Assembly (NCBI RefSeq): GCF_035046485.1
Contig: NC_085138.1
Span: 332,426,421 to 332,490,420 of the forward strand
Direction: 5' to 3'
Origin: Aedes albopictus
Lineage: Eukaryota > Arthropoda > Insecta > Diptera > Culicidae
Length of the DNA: 64,000 nucleotides
Numbering within the stretch: the stretch's first letter is position 1; each line of letters opens with the position of its first letter. A model generated the notes under the pieces. It was not told the origin of the DNA. It saw only the letters and a list, made by a program, of their open reading frames with translations, and searched no databases. Both the position numbers and the translations under genes were made by a program. This document shows positions 55,140 to 64,000 of this stretch, one piece after another.

Positions 55140-56700
55140 TCCGGAAGGTTAAAGCGTAGAAAATCAATTGAGCACCATCAAGAACGCCTTCATCGCCACC
55201 AGCGAGACAACTTGGGTGTGCTACGCACCCAGAGAAAGCAGTGGATCACAGATGATACCTGGAGGAAGATAGAGGAGTTAAGGAACACCAATGCCACGAT
55301 AAAGCGAGCGAAAACACGAGGAGCCAAAGCCGTAGCCCATCAGAGCGCAACTCGGCTCTCGAGAAGGAAGTGGAACTTTCATGTAGACGGGACAAAAGAG
55401 CGTGGACGGACTCCTTAGCCGACGAAGGCGAGAAAGCTGCAAACACCGGCGACATCCGTCTCCTCTACGATGTTTCACGTCGCCTTAGAGGGACTAAGAT
55501 AAATTCTACGATGCCCGTGAAAGACACGTCTGCACTCTGACTGACCGACTCCGCTAATCAGTTGAAACGCTGGTTCGAGCACTTTGGAAACCTTTTTCAA
55601 GTGTCGGTTACGCCATCATCGCCTCAGTATGATTCACAGTTCGACGAATTACCCGTGTCAACACCGAAGCTTCATCAGTGCAGGAGATAGAAACAGCCAT
55701 TCGTAGCATAAAAGCCCCAGGGGTCGATAGCATTTCAGCTGAGATGTCCCCGTAGTATCCGCACAACTGCTGCATTGATTATTCTGCAACATATGGGAAA
55801 CCTCTCTTGATCAAGAGTCAACCATACAGTCGTATTTCAATAGCAATATGGGAAACCGCGACATTACCGGTCAACTGGATACAAGGCGTCTTAGTAAAAG
55901 TACCCAAAAAGGGTGACCTGACTATATGCGATAATTGGCGGGGCATCATGTTACAGAGTATCGTTCTCAGAGTCCTCTGCAAAGTGATCCTTAACCAGAT
56001 ACAGGAGAAGATTGACGCAACGCTCCGCAGCAAGCAGGCTTCCGTGCCGGACTATCCTGTGACGTCTGTATAATTCTGGAGCGAATCAATGAATTCCAAG
56101 AGTTTCCCCACCTGGTGTTCATTGATTACGAAAAAACTTTCGACCGTCTCAATCACGTAAACATGTGGGAGCCCTCAGGCGCAAGGGTCTCCCTGAGAAA
56201 ATTACTTGCCTCATTGAAGCACAGTAGAGGGCATTTTCGTGCAGAGTACTGCACAACGTCTTGTCCGATCCCATCCGGGTTATGGGGTGTGCAATAATTG
56301 GCGAATTTTTAGCCGTGTAACAATTGGCGATTTACCCTAGGTGCGATTGATCGTGAACCAAATCGTTGGTTGCTGTGGCAATCAGTGGAGAACACTCAAC
56401 GGCTGCAGGTCTTCATCAATAGATGCCAGCGTTAAATAATTCTTGCATGGTGGCCTTACAATTGGATCTCCAACGTTGAGCTCCATCGTCGATGTCATGA
56501 AAAGCCGATAGCATTGGAGATGGATCGGAGACACCCTACGCAAATCTGCAACCAAGCGTTAGATTGGAACCCAGCAGGACATCGCAGCAGAGGCCAAACC
56601 AGAGGCTCATGGCAGCGCAGCCTCACCAAGGAAGAAAAGCAAGTTGACAGAAATTTAACCTGGTCACAGGTCAAGGCTATGGAGAACTGAAAAGAGAAGG
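55140..56700 (+). mobile_element. Second-family non-LTR retrotransposon, copy C2 (5'-truncated, decayed)
   Basis: Plus-strand relic with a linker region (RKQWITDDTWRKIEELR near 55230), then reverse transcriptase parts: GVDSISAEM near 55722, VPKKGDLTICDNWRGIML near 55900 and FIDYEKTFDRLNHVNMW near 56118. It ends with C-terminal parts near 56400-56690 (NPAGHRSRG-like). A large part of the reverse transcriptase after the Gly-rich motif is missing. Frameshifts are frequent. It supplies the empty sites for insertions in copy C1. Confidence 0.75.
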
Positions 56701-59700
56701 ATAGGAAAATTCAAATCATGGTAAGCTACTAGAATCTCCTTGATGAACGATCCTTGCAATTGTGCTTCAACAAATTTACTACAAATTTCTTGAAAATGTC
56801 TGCTATAACTGCTGCTGTTACATGCTGCTACAATGTATGTTTATAAATTGAGTTCTTGCCAACTTTTCTATGAACTGGACTTCAGTGAGGCCCTTTCTTT
56901 AAAACTAATACTTCCAGAGACTCGCCACCCCCTTTAAGCACCTCCTTATGTCCCTCCCATCTTTTGATTTTCCTGTTCATCGACATTCCCCTTCCCTTCC
57001 CATCTGCTTATACTAGTACTGGGCACAGTCGCGGTTATCATGTCACAATGATGTCGCTGGTGCTAGTTATGATGATGGTTATGATCGATACTAAACTGCA
57101 AATGTTACGTATATAGAGGAAACCTGAAATATTGAATAGATAATCATAATAATGAGGAAACATTCATCAATCTGGGTATGAGTACAGCGTCCAGTGCACG
57201 GTCCTTTCTGATTCTGATGAAGAACGCCGCCGCCAGTGCAATCCAGTTTTATCCTGGAATTGGTCTATTGTACATAATATGTTCGCGCAAACATGTGCGG
57301 ATGTCGCGTCGTCGCTATTGCACCTAATAGCTGAAGCGATTTAGAGAGACAGCGGCAAAAAGATAATAATAAAACAATAACAATCATAATTCAAATAATT
57401 GATATCGAGATGCAAAACCTAGCGTGAATCAAATAGGGTGGGTGGGTATTGTACAGATGATTCAAAACCAACAAACTACTGCCTGCATAGGTGTTTCCGC
57501 CCACCCTGCCATGCCACGTGTCACCGCTTCCTGCCGCTGATGTCTAAACGAAACGATAAATGTGACAACAGCTGGCGACCACGGATTATTGTTATTATCG
57601 TTGTTGTGTGTGGATTTTGTGGAATGTGCGGTGATCTGTCTATGCATTGAGAAGCGTTCCCGTTTTTGCCGTTCAATTTGTCTACCTTTTTCACACGTTA
57701 TGACCTCTCGGTAATATTTGCTGCCATATGCGAGGTCTGTTATGGTGGTTCGGTTTTGTTGTGTATTTTGATGATAAATTTAGCAGGCTTCACTGTGAAC
57801 TGAATGCGATCATGATATTTATTTTCAAATGTTGATGGATCTACCGCAAGTACTTGAAGCAGTAGCTGCAAAATCTCTGTTTTCCCTCTTTCCAAACCAC
57901 CAACAATGCTCGAAAAAAAAACCTTCTTTCTGTGCCATTTCCGGGTTCATTGTTAATCGTTGGTAATTCATTCATGTGTTGTTAGACGTTCTTTCAGACA
58001 TTCGTTACGTGTGCGGCTGAGCATAAAAGTGAAACCTCGAAAAGATTTGTCACGTGAGCTACCTTCCAATTCGTTGTTTCCCGACTGAGACCAATCTACA
58101 AAGTAGTTTTTATTGCTTTCCACCCTCTTGAAATTGACGCTTATTGCTTCATAGCTTCATGGCAAAAAAAACGCCACCATTCGGAGTACAGTCACCCTTC
58201 TTTGAATCTAAAAGAACGTAACTTCTCTAATCAGCACCACGGTTGAAACCGTGAAATGCGCCTTTGAACAAAAAAGCGGTAACGAAAATTTCATGCCCGT
58301 TTCAGGCGAAACAATCCATTGCCAATGAAATCGATTACCTAGTGATTCAAATGACATTAAGCACCACTTCACCGGGCCCCGAAGAAGAAGTGTACCAATA
58401 CCATTCCATCAGTAAAATGAGATTTCATCGTGAGAAGAGGAAATAACTCAACGCTTTGTTTGATCGTGTCTTATGGTTTTGCCGGCACCGCGCGCTAGGC
58501 TCCATACCTCGGTGCCATTGTCGTTCAGCGCATTTTTAAATCCCATAAAGATTTCTGATAACAATCAACCGGTAAACGTCGTCCGGAGGAGGGATGAAAG
58601 AATCCACGCATCTGCGTTCGGATAAGGTACCTTTTTCATTATGTTCATCATAACCGTCAATCGACCAGTGTAAGCTCGTTATTTCTTCTTTATGGTTTCG
58701 TGAAAACGTGGTATGCTTCTTGATTATGTTCTTGCTATTAGTAATTTTACAAATAAGTGGCTTTCAATACTCGGCATATTATTTTAAAAAGCATTTCAAT
58801 CTATGTCAATTTATCGTCACAATCGTTTTGACCTGTGGCTAGATCGAATTTCTGTCGACTACTTTTATTTTTCTGCTAAAGCTGTGCCACCATGAGCCAC
58901 TGGGCTTGTCTCGGCTGCGATGTCCTGTCGAGGTTCAATCTAGCGCTTGCTTGTAAATTTTGTTGCCATCCCTGCGTAAAAATTGTTTCAAAAATTATAA
59001 ATACACTTACGATTGACTGCCATTTCAATTTGATCACCATATAAACTTTTCTGGCTCTTATAAATATTCCAACCAACTATGTTGATATTTCTTGTAAATG
59101 TTATAAAACAGGGCTCTGTAAACTAGATGATCAAAATTTGAAGTTGCACAAAGTGGTCAACAACTGCGGCATAATAGAAGAAAAAAATTACAAATCAAAT
59201 AATCAATTCCCAAACATAATGAAAGTTACTGTTTCCACAAGAAATGATATGTCTCGATTGGATGAAGTAATTTTCACTGGAATATTTGATCAAGAATTAT
59301 CATTACGGGTCTTCTCAACGAAAAAAAAAAGTTTCAAATTTCTCAACACATGTAGCTACAAACGTTAAGTAAACGCATATCTGTCTGATCGAATGAGCTG
59401 AAACAACAAACTAGTTTAAATTAAATGTGTTAAGAAAAGCTAAGAAACTGTGTGGTAGCTCGTATGTTCCGCAGAAAACCTTAAAAAGTAAGAAACTTGA
59501 TGTCAGAAAAAATGATGTGCAAATGCCTTTATCGATTTTTCACATGTTTTGTTAAAAGCATTTCTTGGACAACTTGTTGAGAAAGCGAATATGATAAAAA
59601 GTTAGAAAAAAATCGGTATTTAGTGATAAATAATGTTGAAATCATCCAAAAACACCTTTGTGCAAATGCAAGTTTGGAGAATGTAGTTTATTGTTAGAAA

Positions 59701-60527
59701 ACTCGAAACTCGATATACAAATATTTTTATCACGATATTCTGTATTCTGAAAGAAGTTGGTAGAAATCATCAGAACAGTTCAATTTATTTAATAAATAAA
59801 GTTTATTAATAATTTCTGAAACAGTCTATATGTGTGTACCTTTCGAAAACGATAGATCGCGTGAACTTTTGTGTAAAGCCCTTTTTGAAACATTTTAACG
59901 ATCGCGCCGTGTTTACGCTTCAAGAATTCTGACAATAACTTGATGAAATTATGATTTTCGAGTTTCTTTCAAGGATTTCTTCAGAAATTCTTTAAAATAA
60001 AATAAATATATCAGGTATTATTTCAGAAAAATTTCAGATTTTTTTTGAGGATTGCCCTGCAAATTACCCCAGAATCTCCTAAACAGGCTATTAAAAATAT
60101 ACATCAAAGATTCATTCGTAAATTTTATCCAAGATTTTTTTTTTCAGTTTCTAGAATCAATTTAGATGTTTCTCTGAAAATATTTGAATAAAATACCTGG
60201 ATTGCTTCAGAAATTCCAGCATCATTATTTCAAATAGTTATTCCATAGAAAAACGCTATATGTAGTACAACTCTCGTGAAATTTGGTGGGGTTGTAGTTC
60301 ATCGATTATAATTAGATTTTATTAGTATTTTTTTTTCATTTCATTATTAGGGTGACCAATTTTCAGATAGGGTGGTCCTAAAAATCAAGGTTTTTAAATC
60401 ATTTTTTAATCATAACTTTTGAACCAGTTGAACGATTTTAAACTTCTTTTTTTTTTGGTTTGAAATTTATTGAATTTCATTTTTATGGAAAAATACGTTA
60501 CATACATTTATTTGTTCAACATCACAT
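56701..60527. other. Intergenic, no gene recognised
   Basis: Nearly 4 kb without a supported gene. The part from 57000 to 58700 has mixed composition and could be host intron or intergenic DNA. The frames of up to 76 codons lack domains. From 59930 to 60250 degenerate GGATTTCTTCAG-type words appear again. No tRNA or strong palindrome is seen. Confidence 0.4.
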
Positions 60528-60531
60528 TTAA

Positions 60532-60644
60532 CCCTTTGAGGACGGATGGATCATATGTGCCCAGCTGAGAAAATCGATTATAACAAACGTGTTCTAGACC
60601 AGCGAGGTTGCATCCAGATAGGAGAAAATTCCGTCTCCAAAGGG
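60532..60644. mobile_element. piggyBac-like MITE, 113 bp (TTAA duplication)
   Basis: The ends CCCTTTGAGGACGG and CCGTCTCCAAAGGG are inverted. TTAA lies at 60528-60531 and 60645-60648. Copy 3 of the retrotransposon shows the matching uninterrupted 3' region (GTCTTGTCTTAAATGTG near 43475) with one TTAA, so the duplication is confirmed. The interior is non-coding. Confidence 0.85.
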
Positions 60645-60648
60645 TTAA

Positions 60649-61960
60649 GGCAAGACATAATCAATAATAGTACGCCGCAATACTCGGTTTGTGGCTGCCG
60701 CTCTCCATCCTCGGTCACGCCCAATGCTCGCTAGGTCACGCTCCACCTGGTCCGCCCATCGTGCTCTCTGCGCTCCACGCCTTCTTGTGCCAACCGGATC
60801 AGCAGCAAACACCAGCTTTGCAGGGTTGTTGTCCGGCATTCTTGCAACATGCCCTGTCTACCGTATCCTTCCAGCTTTGACCACCTTCTGGATGCTGGGT
60901 TAGCCGTAAAGTGCAACGAGCTCGTGGTTCATCTTTCTCCACCACACACCGTTCTCCTGCACACCGCCGAAGATCGTCCTTAGCACGCATCGCTCGAAAA
61001 CTCCGAGTGCTTGCAGGTCCTGCTCGTGTCCGTAGAGGACCACCGGTCTTATTAGCGTTTTGTACATGGTGCATTTGGTGCGTGGGTGAATCTTTCCCGA
61101 CCGCACATCTGGAGCCCGTAGTAGGCCCGACTTCCGCTGATGATGCGCCTCCGAATTTCACGGCTCACGTTGTTGTCAGCCGTCAGTAAGGATCCGAGGT
61201 AGACGAATTCCTCCACCACCTCGAAAGTATCCCGTCTATCGTAACATTACTACCCAGACGGATCCGGTCGTGTTCGGTTCCGCCTACCAGCATGTACTTT
61301 GTTTTTGAGGCATTCACCACCAGTCCGACCTTTGCTGCTTCGCGTTTCAGGCGAGTGTACAACTCTGGCACCGTTGCAAATGTTCTGGCAATAATGTCCA
61401 TGTCATCCGCAAAGCACACAAATTGACCGGATTTTATGTAAAAACGTGCCCCGGCTGTTGAGCCCGACTCGTCGCATCACACCTTCAAGAGCGATGTTGA
61501 AGAGTAGTCATGAGAATCCATCACCTTGTCGCAGTCCCCGGCGAGATTCGAGTGAACAGGATAGTTCACCCGAAACCCTTACCCAGTTTTGCACATCGTT
61601 CATCGTCGCTTTAATCAGTCTAGTCAGCTTCCCAGGAAAGCCGTTTTCGCCCATGATTGGTCCATAGCTCTGCGCGGTCGATACTGTCGTATACCACCTT
61701 GAAGTCGATGAACAGGTGATGTGTTGGGACCTGGTATTTACGGAATTTCTGGAGGATTTGCCGTACGGTGAAGATCTGGTCCGTTGTCGACCGGCCGTCA
61801 ATGAAGCCGGCTTGATAACTTCCCACGAACTCATTCGTTTTAGGTGACAGACGACGAAAGATGATCTGGGATAGCACTTTGTAGGCAGCATTCAAAATAG
61901 TGAGCGCCCTGAAGTTCTCACATTCCAAATGGTCGCCTTTCTTGTGAATGGGGCAGATTA
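60649..61960 (-). pseudogene. Copy 4 reverse transcriptase and C-terminal region (frameshifted)
   Basis: Read from 61960: ICPIHKKGDHLECENFRALTIL, QAGFIDGRSTTDQIFTVRQ, FIDFKVVYDSIDRAELW, RQGDGFS, MCFADDMDIIARTF and then the C-terminal region (RTIFGGVQ, HVARMPDNNPAKL, RARWADQVERDL). Small indels split it into several frames. Confidence 0.8.
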
Positions 61961-63289
61961 CCCAAGCAACCAAAAGTTCGGATTCCACTTGAAGAACGAA
62001 CTCAGAAGTTCAAGTTCGGTTCAATTCCGGTTTCGTTGAACCTAATTCTCCAAAAAGTTACTCTTGTATTGTTTATGAACTTGGAAGTACATGTACAAGC
62101 TTTTGACTTCTCTTAAAAACGACATTGAAGTCGAGAAAAGGTTCAAAAAGAACTTATGTTGAACTTTAAAACAGAGTTCAATCAAATATTAACCGAACTC
62201 ATGTTGAACTTTTGCGTGCCTTTGAAATTCAAATATAGTTTATTTGAACATATTCCAACAACTTGAAATCATCCGTTCCGAACTTGTTTCGTACTTGTTT
62301 TGAACTTACTACTGAAAGTTCGGATAAATATTAATCGTACCAAAAGTGAACTTCGCTTGATCTTCGGCGACAATGGGGCCGGGGAGAAGTTCTCATTCAA
62401 TTAAATCACTCGGAAATCAAGCCCAGCAGCCACAGCTTGTGTTAATTTCACAAGTACACTTTGTTCCACTATAATGTTTGAACGTACTTACTTGTAATAA
62501 ACGCAAAGGATCCGTATTGTGTGGCTCAAAGGCTGCCCCCGCAGCGGAAAACTGTTCCCCCCAGGATGCTGCCGGGGGTTTTTCGGCTGCGCACAAAAAA
62601 ATTCCAGCTTTGCTGGATGTTTTCACACCCGTCTCACTTGTCGCTGCAGCGCACCGGTAATCGACGCAATCGTAGTCACTTAAAACCAAGCTGAAAACTT
62701 ACAATCTTTTCTTAAAGTCGATAAACTGGCCTTAATTTATTGCTTTGCACTGCGAACCACAACAAACTGAAAATGTCAAACTGTGTAAGTTCACAAGAAG
62801 TTCCACGTGAACTTCTTTCGAACTTTCGACTTCAAAAACTATTCCAAGTTCAGGGAAAGTTCACACGCGAACATGATTGAGCTCTACTATATGATATCAG
62901 CACATTGAGTAAAATCCCACAGTGCATAACAACACATACATGGAGTAGTGGTTAGGCACCGACTTTCAACGAGGAGATCCCGAGTTCAAATCTCAGTAAG
63001 TAAAAAACATCAAAAATTATTTCAAGGTATTAGTTAATTTGGATTCCACATGAACTAATGGTTCTTAATAATAAATTACTTTTGAGGACTAAACAATTTT
63101 TTTTTTCATTTTTTCGAAGTTTATTTTTAAGCTGAATAGCGTTCCTTTCAGCGACACAAGTGTACTTTTTGTGAACTCAAGTTCGGTTAATTACTTAAAA
63201 AGTGAGCTGAATAGAATGCTATTCATCTACCTTCGAATAGCTGATTAAGCCCAAACATGCTATTTTATCCGAACTTTTGGTTGCTTGGG
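61961..63289. mobile_element. CCC-terminated MITE, 1329 bp (TA duplication), reiterated AAGTTC/GAACTT
   Basis: Perfect 23-bp inverted ends start CCCAAGCAACC. TA flanks at 61959-61960 and 63290-63291. The other retrotransposon copies show the uninterrupted site (GATTATCCCTTC near 12970). The outer several hundred bases on both sides are packed with GAACTT and AAGTTC words in both orientations. The centre (about 62360-62700) is GC-richer with different sequence. No transposase can be read. Confidence 0.85.
62940..63000 (+). other. tRNA-Glu-like sequence inside the MITE
   Basis: GTAGTGGTTAGGCACCGAC resembles the D-arm of an insect tRNA-Glu, GACTTTCAACGAGG its anticodon arm (TTC anticodon position), and CCGAGTTCAAATCTC its T-arm. 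The acceptor stem is not convincing. It may be a captured tRNA fragment or a SINE head. Confidence 0.5.
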
Positions 63290-63326
63290 TACCCCTTCCT
63301 TCCACTCCTCCGATGCAGAAGGGTGG

Positions 63327-64000
63327 TTAACTTTTCTGGGCCCATCTTAATGAGTTCAGCTGCGATACCATCCTTACCAGCTGCTTTGTTGGTTTTGAGC
63401 TGGTGAATTGCATCCTTAACCTCAGCGTGGGAGTTGGATCATTTCCGTCCTCCGCTGCACTGGCGTCGTCGTTTCCTCCTTTGTCGTGGGCTCCCGTGCC
63501 TACGTTCTCCACGCCGTTCAGGTGCTGATCGAAGTGCTGCTTCCACCTTTCGATCACCTCACGTCCGTCCGTCAAGAGGCCTCCGTCTTCATCCCTGCAT
63601 ATTTCGGCTCGCGGCACGAAGCCGTTGCGGGATGCGTTGAGCTTCTGATAGAACTTCCGTGTTTCTTGGGAACGGCACAGCAGTTCCATTTCTTCGCGCT
63701 CCGCTTCTTCTAGGCGGCGCTTTTTCTCCCGAAAGATGCGGGTCTGCTGTTTCCGCTTCTGTTTGTAACGTTCCACGTTCTGTCGGGTCCCTTGCTGCAG
63801 CATTACCGCCCTCGCTGCGTTCTTCTCCTCCAAAACCGTTCTGCACTCTTCGTCGAACCATTCGTTCCGTCGATTCCGTTCCACGTACCCGTTGGTGCTC
63901 TCGGCTGCGTCGTTGATGACTGCTATCACTGTACTCCAGCAGTCCTCTAGAAGGGCCTCATCGAGCTCGCCCTCGTCTGGCAACGCGGCCTCGAGATTCT
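63327..64000 (-). pseudogene. Copy 4 linker and start of reverse transcriptase (partial at the window end)
   Basis: The frame 63983-63327 reads from the region after the endonuclease (CWSTVIAVINDAAEST, RNEWFDEECRTVLEEKNAARAVM, KFYQKLNASRNGFVPRAEICRDEDG) to the start of the reverse transcriptase (PTPTLRLRMQFTSSKP, where a small frameshift breaks KDAIHQL). The endonuclease part is beyond the window. Confidence 0.8.

Larger units (their letters stand above)
60490..64000 (-). mobile_element. RTE-like non-LTR retrotransposon, copy 4 (runs off the window)
   Basis: Minus-strand copy whose 5' part lies beyond the window end. Its sequence is closest to copy 3. It carries the piggyBac-like MITE in its 3' region and a 1.33-kb CCC-terminated element at 61961-63289. 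Further small deletions are visible, for example just after 63310 and near 61020. The 3' end is near 60490 (CATTTATTTGTTCAACATC). It is inactive. Confidence 0.8.

Noticed and set aside
1..64000. Integrated viral sequence, which mosquito genomes often carry
   Set aside because: I saw no frame resembling a viral replicase, nucleoprotein or glycoprotein. All polymerase-like frames are non-LTR reverse transcriptases.

Overview
The window is animal, almost certainly mosquito, genomic DNA, and most likely from an Aedes-like culicine. It is AT-rich and intergenic, dominated by non-LTR retrotransposons of mosquito type, tRNA-derived SINEs and many MITEs. The one host gene I can support encodes a secreted chitin-binding (peritrophin-type) protein. 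The species call is inference from repeat content and gene family; no database was searched.

Layout. 1-9600: degenerate GGAAT-type repeats, a tRNA-derived SINE, a TTAA-flanked MITE, a long hairpin, and a 102-bp satellite array that appears to have been retroposed (24-bp flanking duplication, pentanucleotide tail). 9601-14845: RTE-like retrotransposon copy 1 (minus strand), interrupted by a 1.8-kb foldback element with CACAGTG termini and by a Harbinger-like MITE. 16440-19118: a decayed second-family LINE carrying five later insertions. 19119-27180: degenerate repeats, a GC-rich possible promoter or 5' exon near 22.0-22.6 kb, and an element with 9-bp duplications whose terminal repeats are tandem 15-mer arrays. 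27255-27426: a SINE with a 16-bp duplication. 28078-29336: the chitin-binding protein gene with candidate TATA box and poly(A) signal. 29607-34502: a run of palindromic DNA elements. 35319-39595: RTE-like copy 2 with a perfect 13-bp target-site duplication. 40533-43527: RTE-like copy 3 (plus strand, badly mutated). 45089-51858: an apparently complete I-clade retrotransposon with two open ORFs and an 11-bp duplication. 52710-56700: truncated LINEs, two SINE-type repeats and a MITE built from a reiterated CTCGGTAAA motif. 60532-64000: a piggyBac-like MITE, RTE-like copy 4 and a 1.3-kb CCC-terminated MITE.

The repeated retrotransposon copies act as empty-site controls for each other. The exact boundaries and target-site duplications of several nested elements could therefore be read directly. 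This reveals a group of elements with termini of the form CCCRRGC or CCCAG, 2-bp duplications that are not restricted to TA, and interiors made of one short motif repeated in both orientations. The only element that looks possibly autonomous is the I-clade retrotransposon.
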